Source: Allodiplogaster sudhausi
Lineage: Eukaryota > Nematoda > Chromadorea > Rhabditida > Diplogasteridae
DNA: 64,000 bases
Assembly (NCBI GenBank): GCA_945643635.1
Contig: CALZFC010000109.1
Location: 1-64,000 of the forward strand
Direction of reading: 5' to 3'
The notes below the pieces were generated by a model that searched no databases, had not been told where the DNA came from, and saw nothing but the letters and a program-made list of their open reading frames with translations. Below are positions 27,885 through 42,100 of this stretch, one piece after another (the first letter of the stretch is position 1; the number at the start of each line of letters is the position of its first letter). The translations under genes were made by a program, and so were the position numbers.

Positions 27885-29520
27885 CCGTGTTTATTGTCCA
27901 TCAGCCGTGTTTATTGTCCATCAGCCGTGTTTATTGTCCATCAGCCGTGTTTATTGTCCATCAGCCGTGTTTATTGTCCATCAGCCGTGTTTATTGTCCA
28001 TCAGCCGTGTTTATTGTCCATCAGCCGTGTTTATTGTCCATCAGCCGTGTTTATTGTCCATCAGCCGTGTTTATTGTCCATCAGCCGTGTTTATTGTCCA
28101 TCAGCCGTGTTTATTGTCCATCAGCCGTGTTTATTGTCCATCAGCCGTGTTTATTGTCCATCAGCCGTGTTTATTGTCCATCAGCCGTGTTTATTGTCCA
28201 TCTACCGTGTTTATTGTCCATCAGCCGTGTTTATTGTCCATCAGCCGTGTTTATTGTCCATCAGCCGTGTTTATTGTCCATCAGCCGTGTTTATTGTCCA
28301 TCAGCCGTGTTTATTGTCCATCAGCCGTGTTTATTGTCCATCAGCCGTGTTTATTGTCCATCAGCCGTGTTTATTGTCCATCAGCCGTGTTTATTTTCCT
28401 CAGCCGTGTTTTTTGTCCATCTACCGTGTTTATTGTCCATCAGCCGTGTTTATTTTCTCTCAGCCGTGTTTATTGTCCATCAGCCGTGTTTATTGTCCAT
28501 CAGCCGTGTTTATTGTCCATCAGCCGTGTTTATTGTCCATCAGCCGTGTTTATTGTCCATCTGCCGTGTTAATTGTCCATCAGCCGTGTTTATTGTCCAT
28601 CAGCCGTGTTTATTGTCCATCAGCCGTGTTTATTGTCCATCAGCCGTGTTTATTGTCCATCAGCCGTGTTTATTGTCCATCAGCCGTGTTTATTGTCCAT
28701 CAGCCGTGTTTATTGTCCATCAGCCGTGTTTATTGTCCATCAGCCGTGTTTATTGTCCATCAGCCGTGTTTATTGTCCATCAGCCGTGTTTATTGTCCAT
28801 CAGCCGTGTTTATTGTCCATCAGCCGTGTTTATTGTCCATCAGCCGTGTTTATTGTCCATCAGCCGTGTTTATTGTCCATCAGCCGTGTTTATTGTCCAT
28901 CAGCCGTGTTTATTGTCCATCAGCCGTGTTTATTGTCCATCAGCCGTGTTTATTGTCCATCAGCCGTGTTTATTGTCCATCAGCCGTGTTTATTGTCCAT
29001 CAGCCGTGTTTATTGTCCATCAGCCGTGTTTATTGTCCATCAGCCGTGTTTATTGTCCATCAGCCGTGTTTATTGTCCATCAGCCGTGTTTATTGTCCAT
29101 CAGCCGTGTTTATTGTCCATCAGCCGTGTTTATTGTCCATCAGCCGTGTTATTTTCCTCAGCCGTGTTTATTGTCCATCAGCCGTGTTTATTGTCCATCA
29201 GCCGTGTTTATTTTCCTCAGCCGTGTTTATTGTCCATCAGCCGTGTTTATTGTCCATCAGCCGTGTTTATTGTCCATCAGCCGTGTTTATTGTCCATCAG
29301 CCGTGTTTATTGTCCATCAGCCGTGTTTATTGTCCATCAGCCGTGTTTATTGTCCATCAGCCGTGTTTATTGTCCATCAGCCGTGTTTATTGTCCATCAG
29401 CCGTGTTTATTGTCCATCAGCCGTGTTTATTGTCCATCAGCCGTGTTTATTGTCCATCAGCCGTGTTTATTGTCCATCAGCCGTGTTTATTGTCCATCAG
29501 CCGTGTTTTTTGTCCATCAC

Positions 29521-30120
29521 CGTGTTTATTGTCCATCAGCCGTGTTTATTGTCCATCAGCCGTGTTTATTGTCCATCAGCCGTGTTTATTGTCCATCAGC
29601 CGTGTTTATTGTCCATCAGCCGTGTTTATTGTCCATCAGCCGTGTTTATTGTCCATCAGCCGTGTTTATTGTCCATCAGCCGTGTTTATTGTCCATCAGC
29701 CGTGTTTATTGTCCATCAGCCGTGTTTATTGTCCATCAGCCGTGTTTATTGTCCATCAGCCGTGTTTATTGTCCATCAGCCGTGTTTATTGTCCATCAGC
29801 CGTGTTTATTGTCCATCAGCCGTGTTTATTGTCCATCAGCCGTGTTTATTGTCCATCAGCCGTGTTTATTGTCCATCAGCCGTGTTTATTGTCCATCAGC
29901 CGTGTTTATTGTCCATCAGCCGTGTTTATTGTCCATCAGCCGTGTTTATTGTCCATCAGCCGTGTTTATTGTCCATCAGCCGTGTTTATTGTCCATCAGC
30001 CGTGTTTATTGTCCATCAGCCGTGTTTATTGTCCATCAGCCGTGTTTATTGTCCATCAGCCGTGTTTATTGTCCATCAGCCGTGTTTATTGTCCATCAGC
30101 CGTGTTTATTGTCCATCAGC
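29521..30120 (+). repeat. Longest perfect run: 30 identical monomers
   Basis: Six hundred consecutive bases are an exact 20-bp periodicity with no substitution or indel, bounded by a CATCACC unit upstream and a GTGTTTTTG unit downstream. It is the longest flawless run I found; the next is about 28 units at 28,580-29,146. It marks either recent local homogenisation or a segment where the assembly collapsed onto the consensus. Confidence 0.9.
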
Positions 30121-33100
30121 CGTGTTTTTGTCCATCAGCCGTGTTTATTGTCCATCAGCCGTGTTTATTGTCCATCAGCCGTGTTTTTTGTCCATCAGCC
30201 GTGTTTATTGTCCATCAGCCGTGTTTATTGTCCATCATCAGCCGTGTTTATTGTCCATCAGCCGTGTTTATTGTCCATCAGCCGTGTTTATTGTCCATCA
30301 GCCGTGTTTATTGTCCATCAGCCGTGTTTATTGTCCATCAGCCGTGTTTATTGTCCATCAGCCGTGTTTATTGTCCATCACCGTGTTTATTGTCCATCAG
30401 CCGTGTTTATTGTCCATCAGCCGTGTTTATTGTCCATCAGCCGTGTTTATTGTCCATCAGCCGTGTTTATTGTCCATCAGCCGTGTTTATTGTCCATCAG
30501 CCGTGTTTATTGTCCATCAGCCGTGTTTATTGTCCATCAGCCGTGTTTATTGTCCATCAGCCGTGTTTATTGTCCATCAGCCGTGTTTATTGTCCATCAG
30601 CCGTGTTTATTGTCCATCAGCCGTGTTTATTGTCCATCAGCCGTGTTTATTGTCCATCAGCCGTGTTTATTGTCCATCAGCCGTGTTTTTTGTCCATCAG
30701 CCGTGTTTATTGTCCATCAGCCGTGTTTATTGTCCATCTACCGTGTTATTGTCCATCAGCCGTGTTTATTGTCCATCAGCCGTGTTTATTGTCCATCAGC
30801 CGTGTTTATTGTCCATCAGCCGTGTTTATTGTCCATCAGCCGTGTTTATTGTCCATCAGCCGTGTTTATTGTCCATCAGCCGTGTTTATTGTCCATCAGC
30901 CGTTTATTGTCCATCAGCCGTGTTTATTGTCCATCAGCCGTGTTTATTGTCCATCAGCCGTGTTTATTGTCCATCAGCCGTGTTTATTGTCCATCAGCCG
31001 TGTTTTTTGTCCATCAGCCGTGTTTATTGTCCATCAGCCGTGTTTATTGTCCATCAGCCGTGTTTATTGTCCATCAGCCGTGTTATTGTCCATCAGCCGT
31101 GTTTATTGTCCATCTACCGTGTTTATTGTCCATCAGCCGTGTTTATTGTCCATCAGCCGTGTTATTGTCCATCAGCCGTGTTTATTGTCCATCAGCCGTG
31201 TTATTGTCCATCAGCCGTGTTTATTGTCCATCAGCCGTGTTTATTGTCCATCAGCCGTGTTTATTGTCCATCAGCCGTGTTTTTGTCCATCAGCCGTGTT
31301 TATTGTCCATCAGCCGTGTTTATTGTCCATCAGCCGTGTTTATTGTCCATCAGCCGTGTTTATTGTCCATCAGCCGTGTTTATTGTCCATCAGCCGTGTT
31401 TATTGTCCATCAGCCGTGTTTATTGTCCATCAGCCGTGTTATTGTCCATCAGCCGTGTTTATTGTCCATCAGCCGTGTTTATTGTCCATCAGCCGTGTTT
31501 ATTGTCCATCAGCCGTGTTTATTGTCCATCAGCCGTGTTTATTGTCCATCAGCCGTGTTTATTGTCCATCACCCGTGTTTATTGTCCATCAGCCGTGTTT
31601 ATTGTCCATCAGCCGTGTTTATTGTCCATCAGCCGTGTTAATTGTCCATCAGCCGTGTTTATTGTCCATCAGCCGTGTTTATTGTCCATCAGCCGTGTTT
31701 ATTGTCCATCAGATGTGTTTATTGTCCATCAGCCGTGTTTATTGTCCATCAGCCGTGTTTATTGTCCATCAGCCGTGTTTATTGTCCATCAGCCGTGTTT
31801 TTGTCCATCAGCCGTGTTTATTGTCCATCAGCCGTGTTTATTGTCCATCAGCCGTGTTTATTGTCCATCAGCCGTGTTTATTGTCCATCAGCCGTGTTTA
31901 TTGTCCATCAGCCGTGTTTATTGTCCATCAGCCGTGTTTATTGTCCATCAGCCGTGTTTATTGTCCATCAGCCGTGTTTATTGTCCATCAGCCGTGTTTA
32001 TTGTCCATCAGCCGTGTTTATTGTCCATCAGCCGTGTTTATTGTCCATCTGCCGTGTTATTGTCCATCAGCCGTGTTTATTGTCCATCAGCCGTGTTTAT
32101 TGTCCATCAGCCGTGTTTATTGTCCATCAGCCGTGTTATTGTCCATCAGCCGTGTTTTTGTCCATCAGCCGTGTTTATTGTCCATCAGCCGTGTTTATTG
32201 TCCAGCTCAGCCGTGTTTATTGTCCATCAGCCGTGTTTATTGTCCATCAGCCGTGTTTATTGTCCATCAGCCGTGTTTATTGTCCATCAGCCGTGTTTAT
32301 TGTCCATCAGCCGTGTTTATTGTCCATCAGCCGTGTTTATTGTCCATCACCGTGTTTATTGTCCATCAGCCGTGTTTATTGTCCATCAGCCGTGTTTATT
32401 GTCCATCAGCCGTGTTTATTGTCCATCAGCCGTGTTTATTGTCCATCAGCCGTGTTTATTGTCCATCAGCCGTGTTTATTGTCCATCAGCCGTGTTTATT
32501 GTCCATCAGCCGTGTTTATTGTCCATCAGCCGTGTTTATTGTCCATCAGCCGTGTTTATTGTCCATCAGCCGTGTTATTGTCCATCAGCCGTGTTTATTG
32601 TCCATCAGCCGTGTTTATTGTCCATCAGCCGTGTTTATTGTCCATCAGCCGTGTTTATTGTCCATCAGCCGTGTTTATTGTCCATCAGCCGTGTTTATTG
32701 TCCATCAGCCGTGTTTATTGTCCATCAGCCGTGTTTATTGTCCATCAGCCGTGTTTTTGTCCATCAGCCGTGTTTATTGTCCATCAGCCGTGTTTATTGT
32801 CCATCAGCCGTGTTTATTGTCCATCAGCCGTGTTATTGTCCATCAGCCGTGTTTATTGTCCATCAGCCGTGTTTATTGTCCATCAGCCGTGTTTATTGTC
32901 CATCAGCCGTGTTTATTGTCCATCAGCCGTGTTTATTGTCCATCAGCCGTGTTTATTGTCCATCAGCCGTGTTTATTGTCCATCAGCCGTGTTATTGTCC
33001 ATCAGCCGTGTTTATTGTCCATCAGCCGTGTTTATTGTCCATCAGCCGTGTTTATTGTCCATCAGCCGTGTTTATTGTCCATCAGCCGTGTTTTTTGTCC

Positions 33101-36100
33101 ATCAGCCGTGTTTATTGTCCATCAGCCGTGTTTATTGTCCATCAGCCGTGTTTTATTGTCCATCAGCCGTGTTTATTGTCCATCAGCCGTGTTTATTGTC
33201 CATCAGCCGTGTTTATTGTCCATCAGCCGTGTTTATTGTCCATCAGCCGTGTTTATTGTCCATCAGCCGTGTTTATTGTCCATCACCGTGTTTATTGTCC
33301 ATCAGCCGTGTTTATTGTCCATCAGCCGTGTTTATTGTCCATCAGCCGTGTTTATTGTCCATCAGCCGTGTTTATTGTCCATCAGCCGTGTTTATTGTCC
33401 ATCAGCCGTGTTTATTGTCCATCAGCCGTGTTTATTGTCCATCAGCCGTGTTTATTGTCCATCAGCCGTGTTTATTGTCCATCAGCCGTGTTTATTGTCC
33501 ATCAGCCGTGTTTATTGTCCATCAGCCGTGTTTTTTGTCCATCAGCCGTGTTTATTGTCCATCAGCCGTGTTTATTGTCCATCAGCCGCCGTGTTATTGT
33601 CCATCAGCCGTGTTTATTGTCCATCAGCCGTGTTTATTGTCCATCAGCCGTGTTTATTGTCCATCAGCCGTGTTTATTGTCCATCAGCCGTGTTTATTGT
33701 CCATCAGCCGTGTTTATTGTCCATCTACCGTGTTTATTGTCCATCAGCCGTGTTTATTGTCCATCAGCCGTGTTTATTGTCCATCAGCCGTGTTTATTGT
33801 CCATCAGCCGTGTTTATTGTCCATCAGCCGTGTTTATTGTCCATCAGCCGTGTTTATTGTCCATCAGCCGTGTTTATTGTCCATCAGCCGTGTTTATTGT
33901 CCATCAGCCGTGTTTATTGTCCATCAGCCGTGTTTATTGTCCATCAGCCGTGTTTATTGTCCATCAGCCGTGTTTATTGTCCATCAGCCGTGTTTATTGT
34001 CCATCAGCCGTGTTAATTGTCCATCAGCCGTGTTTATTGTCCATCAGCCGTGTTTATTGTCCATCAGCCGTGTTTATTGTCCATCAGCCGTGTTTATTGT
34101 CCATCAGCCGTGTTTATTGTCCATCAGCCGTGTTTTTTGTCCATCAGCCGTGTTTATTGTCCATCAGCCGTGTTTATTGTCCATCAGCCGTGTTTATTGT
34201 CCATCAGCCGTGTTTATTGTCCATCAGCCGTGTTTATTGTCCATCAGCCGTGTTTATTGTCCATCAGCCGTGTTTATTGTCCATCAGCCGTGTTTATTGT
34301 CCATCAGCCGTGTTTATTGTCCATCAGCCGTGTTTATTGTCCATCAGCCGTGTTTATTGTCCATCAGCCGTGTTTATTGTCCATCAGCCGTGTTTATTGT
34401 CCATCAGCCGTGTTTATTGTCCATCAGCCGTGTTTATTGTCCATCAGCCGTGTTTTTGTCCATCAGCCGTGTTTATTGTCCATCAGCCGTGTTTATTGTC
34501 CATCAGCTCAGCCGTGTTTATTGTCCATCAGCCGTGTTTATTGTCCATCAGCCGTGTTTATTGTCCATCAGCCGTGTTTATTGTCCATCACCGTGTTTAT
34601 TGTCCATCAGCCGTGTTTATTGTCCATCAGCCGTGTTTATTGTCCATCAGCCGTGTTTATTGTCCATCAGCCGTGTTTATTGTCCATCAGCCGTGTTTAT
34701 TGTCCATCAGCCGTGTTTATTGTCCATCAGCCGTGTTTATTGTCCATCAGCCGTGTTTATTGTCCATCACCGTGTTTATTGTCCATCAGCCGTGTTTATT
34801 GTCCATCAGCCGTGTTTATTGTCCATCAGCCGTGTTTATTGTCCATCAGCCGTGTTTATTGTCCATCAGCCGTGTTTATTGTCCATCAGCCGTGTTTATT
34901 GTCCATCAGCCGTGTTTATTGTCCATCAGCCGTGTTTATTGTCCATCAGCCGTGTTTATTGTCCATCAGCCGTGTTTATTGTCCATCAGCCGTGTTTATT
35001 GTCCATCAGCCGTGTTTATTGTCCATCAGCCGTGTTTTTGTCCATCAGCCGTGTTTATTGTCCATCAGCCGTGTTTATTGTCTCAGCCGTGTTTATTGTC
35101 CATCAGCCGTGTTTATTGTCCATCTGCCGTGTTAATTGTCCATCAGCCGTGTTTATTGTCCATCAGCCGTGTTTATTGTCCATCAGCCGTGTTTATTGTC
35201 CATCAGCCGTGTTTATTGTCCATCAGCCGTGTTTATTGTCCATCAGCCGTGTTTATTGTCCATCAGCCGTGTTTATTGTCCATCAGCCGTGTTTATTGTC
35301 CATCAGCCGTGTTTATTGTCCATCAGCCGTGTTTATTGTCCATCAGCCGTGTTTATTGTCCATCAGCCGTGTTTTTTGTCCATCAGCCGTGTTTATTGTC
35401 CATCAGCCGTGTTTATTGTCCATCAGCTCAGCCGTGTTTATTGTCCATCAGCCGTGTTTATTGTCCATCAGCCGTGTTTATTGTCCATCAGCCGTGTTTA
35501 TTGTCCATCTACCGTGTTTATTGTCCATCAGCCGTGTTTATTGTCCATCAGCCGTGTTTATTGTCCATCTACCGTGTTTATTGTCCATCAGCCGTGTTTA
35601 TTGTCCATCAGCCGTGTTTATTGTCCATCAGCCGTGTTTATTGTCCATCAGCCGTGTTTATTGTCCATCAGCCGTGTTTATTGTCCATCAGCCGTGTTTA
35701 TTGTCCATCACCGTGTTTATTGTCCATCAGCCGTGTTTATTGTCCATCAGCCGTGTTTATTGTCCATCAGCCGTGTTTATTGTCCATCAGCCGTGTTTAT
35801 TGTCCATCAGCCGTGTTTATTGTCCATCAGCCGTGTTTATTGTCCATCAGCCGTGTTTATTGTCCATCAGCCGTGTTTTTTGTCCATCAGCCGTGTTTAT
35901 TGTCCATCAGCCGTGTTTATTGTCCATCAGCCGTGTTTATTGTCCATCAGCCGTGTTTATTGTCCATCAGCCGTGTTTATTGTCCATCTACCGTGTTTAT
36001 TGTCCATCAGCCGTGTTTATTGTCCATCAGCCGTGTTTATTGTCCATCAGCCGTGTTTATTGTCCATCAGCCGTGTTTATTGTCCATCAGCCGTGTTTAT

Positions 36101-39100
36101 TGTCCATCAGCCGTGTTTATTGTCCATCTACCGTGTTTATTGTCCATCAGCCGTGTTTATTGTCCATCAGCCGTGTTTATTGTCCATCAGCCGTTTATTG
36201 TCCATCAGCCGTGTTTATTGTCCATCAGCCGTGTTTATTGTCCATCAGCCGTGTTTATTGTCCATCAGCCGTGTTTATTGTCCATCAGCCGTGTTTTTTG
36301 TCCGTCAGCCGTGTTTATTGTCCATCAGCCGTGTTTATTGTCCATCAGCCGTGTTTATTGTCCATCAGCCGTGTTTATTGTCCATCAGCCGTGTTTATTG
36401 TCCATCTACCGTGTTTATTGTCCATCAGCCGTGTTTATTGTCCATCAGCCGTGTTTATTGTCCATCAGCCCCGTTTATTGTCCATCAGCCGTGTTTATTG
36501 TCCATCAGCCGTGTTTATTGTCCATCAGCCGTGTTTATTGTCCATCAGCCGTGTTTATTGTCCATCAGCCGTGTTTTTTGTCCATCAGCCCTGTTTATTG
36601 TCCATCAGCCGTGTTTATTGTCCATCAGCCGTGTTTATTGTCCATCAGCCGTGTTTATTGTCCATCAGCCGTGTTTATTGTCCATCTACCGTGTTTATTG
36701 TCCATCAGCCGTGTTTATTGTCCATCAGCCGTGTTTATTGTCCATCAGCCGTGTTTATTGTCCATCAGCCGTGTTTATTGTCCATCAGCCGTGTTTATTG
36801 TCCATCAGCCGTGTTTATTGTCCATCACCCGTGTTTATTGTCCATCAGCCGTGTTTATTGTCCATCACCCGTGTTTATTGTCCATCAGCCGTGTTTATTG
36901 TCCATCAGCCGTGTTAATTGTCCATCAGCCGTGTTTAATTGTCCATCAGCCGTGTTTATTGTCCATCAGCCGTGTTTATTGTCCATCTGCCGTGTTAATT
37001 GTCCATCAGATGTGTTTATTGTCCATCAGCCGTGTTTATTGTCCATCAGCGGTGTTTATTGTCCATCAGCCGTGTTTATTGTCCATCAGCCTGTTTTTTG
37101 TCCATCAGCCGTGTTTATTGTCCATCAGCCGTGTTTATTTTCTCTCAGCCGTGTTTATTGTCCATCAGCCGTGTTTATTGTCCATCTGCCGTGTTAATTG
37201 TCCATCAGCCGTGTTTATTGTCCATCAGCCGTGTTTATTGTCCATCAGCCGTGTTTATTGTCCATCAGCCGTGTTTATTGTCCATCAGCCGTGTTTATTG
37301 TCCATCAGCCGTGTTTATTGTCCATCAGCCGTGTTTATTGTCCATCTGCCGTGTTAATTGTCCATCAGCCGTGTTTATTGTCCATCAGCCGTGTTTATTG
37401 TCCATCAGCCGTGTTTATTGTCCATCAGCCGTGTTTATTGTCCATCAGCCGTGTTTTTTGTCCATCAGCCGTGTTTATTGTCCATCAGCCGTGTTTATTG
37501 TCCATCAGCTCAGCCGTGTTTATTGTCCATCAGCCGTGTTTATTGTCCATCAGCCGTGTTTATTGTCCATCTACCGTGTTTATTGTCCATCAGCCGTGTT
37601 TATTGTCCATCAGCCGTGTTTATTGTCCATCTACCGTGTTTATTGTCCATCAGCCGTGTTTATTGTCCATCAGCCGTGTTTATTGTCCATCAGCCGTGTT
37701 TATTGTCCATCAGCCGTGTTTATTGTCCATCAGCCGTGTTATTGTCCATCAGCCGTGTTTATTGTCCATCACCGTGTTTATTGTCCATCAGCCGTGTTTA
37801 TTGTCCATCAGCCGTGTTTATTGTCCATCAGCCCGTTTATTGTCCATCAGCCGTGTTTATTGTCCATCAGCCGTGTTTATTGTCCATCAGCCGTGTTTAT
37901 TGTCCATCAGCCGTGTTTATTGTCCATCAGCCGTGTTTTTTGTCCATCAGCCGTGTTTATTGTCCATCAGCCGTGTTTATTGTCCATCAGCCGTGTTTAT
38001 TGTCCATCAGCCGTGTTTATTGTCCATCAGCCGTGTTTATTGTCCATCTACCGTGTTTATTGTCCATCAGCCGTGTTTATTGTCCATCAGCCGTGTTTAT
38101 TGTCCATCAGCCCGTTTATTGTCCATCAGCCGTGTTTATTGTCCATCAGCCGTGTTTATTGTCCATCAGCCGTGTTTATTGTCCATCAGCCGTGTTTATT
38201 GTCCATCAGCCGTGTTTATTGTCCATCAGCCGTGTTTATTGTCCATCAGCCGTGTTTATTGTCCATCACCGTGTTTATTGTCCATCAGCCGTGTTTATTG
38301 TCCATCAGCCGTGTTTATTGTCCATCAGCCGTGTTTATTGTCCATCAGCCGTGTTTATTGTCCATCAGCCGTGTTTATTGTCCATCAGCCGTGTTAATTG
38401 TCCATCAGCCGTGTTTATTGTCCATCAGCCGTGTTTATTGTCCATCAGCCGTGTTTATTGTCCATCTGCCGTGTTATTGTCCATCAGATGTGTTTATTGT
38501 CCATCAGCCGTGTTTATTGTCCATCAGCCGTGTTTATTGTCCATCAGCCGTGTTTATTGTCCATCAGCCTGTTTTTTGTCCATCAGCCGTGTTTATTGTC
38601 CATCAGCCGTGTTTATTTCTCTCAGCCGTGTTTATTGTCCATCAGCCGTGTTTATTGTCCATCAGCCGTGTTTATTGTCCATCAGCCGTGTTTATTGTCC
38701 ATCAGCCGTGTTTATTGTCCATCAGCCGTGTTTATTGTCCATCAGCCGTGTTTATTGTCCATCAGCCGTGTTTATTGTCCATCAGCCGTGTTTATTGTCC
38801 ATCAGCCGTGTTTATTGTCCATCAGCCGTGTTAATTGTCCATCAGCCGTGTTTATTGTATATCAGCCGTGTTTATTGTCCATCAGCCGTGTTTATTGTCC
38901 ATCAGCCGTGTTTATTGTCCATCAGCCGTGTTTTTGTCCATCAGCCGTGTTTATTGTCCATCAGCCGTGTTTATTGTCCATCAGCTCAGCCGTGTTTATT
39001 GTCCATCAGCCGTGTTTATTGTCCATCAGCCGTGTTTATTGTCCATCAGCCGTGTTTATTGTCCATCTACCGTGTTTATTGTCCATCAGCCGTGTTTATT

Positions 39101-42100
39101 GTCCATCAGCCGTGTTTATTGTCCATCTACCGTGTTTATTGTCCATCAGCCGTGTTTATTGTCCATCAGCCGTGTTTATTGTCCATCAGCCGTGTTTATT
39201 GTATCAGCCGTGTTTATTGTCCATCAGCCGTGTTTATTGTCCATCAGCCGTGTTATTGTCCATCAGCCGTGTTTATTGTCCATCAGCCGTGTTTATTGTC
39301 CATCAGCCGTGTTTATTGTCCATCAGCCGTGTTTATTGTCCATCAGCCGTGTTTTTTGTCCATCAGCCGTGTTTATTGTCCATCAGCCGTGTTTATTGTC
39401 CATCAGCTCAGCCGTGTTTATTGTCCATCAGCCGTGTTTATTGTCCATCAGCCGTGTTTATTGTCCATCAGCCGTGTTTATTGTCCATCACCGTGTTTAT
39501 TGTCCATCAGCCGTGTTTATTGTCCATCAGCCGTGTTTATTGTCCATCACCGTGTTTATTGTCCATCAGCCGTGTTTATTGTCCATCAGCCGTGTTTATT
39601 GTCCATCAGCCGTGTTTATTGTCCATCAGCCGTGTTTATTGTCCATCAGCCGTGTTATTGTCCATCAGCCGTGTTTATTGTCCATCTACCGTGTTTATTG
39701 TCCATCAGCCGTGTTTATTGTCCATCAGCCGTGTTTATTGTCCATCAGCCCCGTTTATTGTCCATCAGCCGTGTTTATTGTCCATCACCCGTGTTTATTG
39801 TCCATCAGCCGTGTTTATTGTCCATCAGCCGTGTTTATTGTCCATCAGCCGTGTTTTTTGTCCATCAGCCCTGTTTATTGTCCATCAGCCGTGTTTATTG
39901 TCCATCAGCCGTGTTTATTGTGCATCAGCCGTGTTTATTGTCCATCAGCCGTGTTTATTGTCCATCTACCGTGTTTATTGTCCATCAGCCGTGTTTATTG
40001 TCCATCAGCCGTGTTTATTGTCCATCAGCCCGTTTATTGTCCATCAGCCGTGTTTATTGTCCATCACCGTGTTTATTGTCCATCAGCCGTGTTTATTGTC
40101 CATCACCCGTGTTTATTGTCCATCAGCCGTGTTTATTGTCCATCACCGTGTTTATTGTCCATCAGCCGTGTTAATTGTCCATCAGCCGTGTTATTGTCCA
40201 TCAGCCGTGTTAATTGTCCATCAGCCGTGTTTATTGTCCATCAGCCGTGTTTATTGTCCATCTGCCGTGTTAATTGTCCATCAGATGTGTTTATTGTCCA
40301 TCAGCCGTGTTTATTGTCCATCAGCCGTGTTTATTGTCCATCAGCCGTGTTTATTGTCCATCAGCCTGTTTTTTGTCCATCAGCCGTGTTTATTGTCCAT
40401 CTGCCGTGTTTATTTTCTCTCAGCCGTGTTTATTGTCCATCAGCCGTGTTTATTGCCCATCTGCCGTGTTAATTGTCCATCAGCCGTGTTTATTGTATAT
40501 CAGCCGTGTTTATTGTCCATCAGCCGTGTTTATTGTCCATCAGCCGTGTTTATTGTCCATCAGCCGTGTTTATTGTATATCAGCCGTGTTTATTGTCCAT
40601 CAGCCGTGTTTATTGTCCATCTGCCGTGTTTATTGTCCATCAGCCGTGTTTATTGTCCATCAGCCGTGTTTATTGTCCATCAGCCGTGTTTATTGTCCAT
40701 CAGCCGTGTTTATTGTCCATCAGCCGTGTTTATTGTCCATCAGCCGTGTTTATTGTCCATCTGCCGTGTTTATTGTCCATCAGCCGTGTTTATTGTCCAT
40801 CAGCCGTGTTTATTGTCCATCAGCCGTGTTTATTGTCCATCTACCGTGTTTATTGTCCATCAGCCGTGTTTATTGTCCATCAGCCGTGTTTATTGTCCAT
40901 CAGCCGTGTTTATTGTCCATCAGCCGTGTTTATTGTCCATCAGCCGTGTTTATTGTCCATCTACCGTGTTTATTGTCCATCAGCCGTGTTTATTGTCCAT
41001 CAGCCGTGTTTATTGTCCATCAGCCGTGTTTATTGTCCATCAGCCTGTTTATTGTCCATCAGCCGTGTTTATTGTCCATCAGCCGTGTTTATTGTCCATC
41101 AGCCGTGTTTATTGTCCATCAGCCGTGTTTATTGTCCATCAGCCGTGTTTATTGTCCATCTACCGTGTTTATTGTCCATCAGCCGTGTTTATTGTCCATC
41201 AGCCGTGTTTATTGTCCATCAGCCGTGTTTATTGTCCATCAGCCGTGTTTATTGTCCATCAGCCGTGTTTATTGTCCATCAGCCGTGTTTATTGTCCATC
41301 AGCCGTGTTTATTGTCCATCACCCGTGTTTATTGTCCATCAGCCGTGTTTATTGTCCATCAGCCGTGTTATTGTCCATCAGCCGTGTTTATTGTCCATCA
41401 CCGTGTTTATTGTCCATCAGCCGTGTTTATTGTCCATCAGCCGTGTTTATTGTCCATCTACCGTGTTTATTGTCCATCAGCCGTGTTTATTGTCCATCAG
41501 CCGTGTTTATTGTCCATCAGCCGTGTTTATTGTCCATCAGCCGTGTTTATTGTCCATCAGCCGTGTTAATTGTCCATCAGCCGTGTTTATTGTCCATCTA
41601 CCGTGTTTATTGTCCATCAGCCGTGTTTATTGTCCATCAGCCGTGTTTATTGTCCATCAGCCCCGTTTATTGTCCATCAGCCGTGTTTATTGTCCATCAG
41701 CCGTGTTTATTGTCCATCAGCCGTGTTTATTGTCCATCAGCCGTGTTTATTGTCCATCAGCCGTGTTTTTTGTCCATCAGCCGTGTTTATTGTCCATCAG
41801 CCGTGTTTATTGTCCATCAGCCGTGTTTATTGTCCATCAGCCGTGTTTATTGTCCATCAGCCGTGTTTATTGTCCATCTACCGTGTTTATTGTCCATCAG
41901 CCGTGTTTATTGTCCATCAGCCGTGTTTATTGTCCATCAGCCCCGTTTATTGTCCATCAGCCGTGTTTATTGTCCATCACCGTGTTTATTGTCCATCAGC
42001 CGTGTTTATTGTCCATCACCGTGTTTATTGTCCATCAGCCGTGTTTATTGTCCATCACCCGTGTTTATTGTCCATCAGCCGTGTTAATTGTCCATCAGCC

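Larger units (their letters stand above)
21700..36900 (+). repeat. Central domain: near-homogeneous canonical units
   Basis: Long runs of perfect monomers dominate, for example about 27,284-27,740, 28,580-29,146 and 29,521-30,120. They are broken by isolated TTTTTTG, GTGTTATTG, CATCACC and CATCTACC variants. TTTTCTCTCAG-type cassettes still occur near 23.97-24.08, 25.38-25.45, 27.80-27.88, 28.40-28.46 and 29.15-29.21 kb, but less often than upstream. The substitution markers typical of the 3' third are essentially absent; GTCCGTCAG first appears near 36.3 kb. The domain limits are judged by eye. Confidence 0.75.

Noticed and set aside
22374..34016. A 3,880-codon + strand open frame, and the many shorter open frames throughout 36-63 kb
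   Set aside because: All are the same artefact. Shorter lengths in the 3' third only reflect a higher density of TTAATTG units, which create TAA.
18779..37357. A 6,192-codon + strand open frame
   Set aside because: It starts at TTG directly after a TAA-type unit, contains no sequence beyond the satellite cycle, and overlaps equally long frames in the other two phases. No codon bias, domain or unique segment supports a gene.
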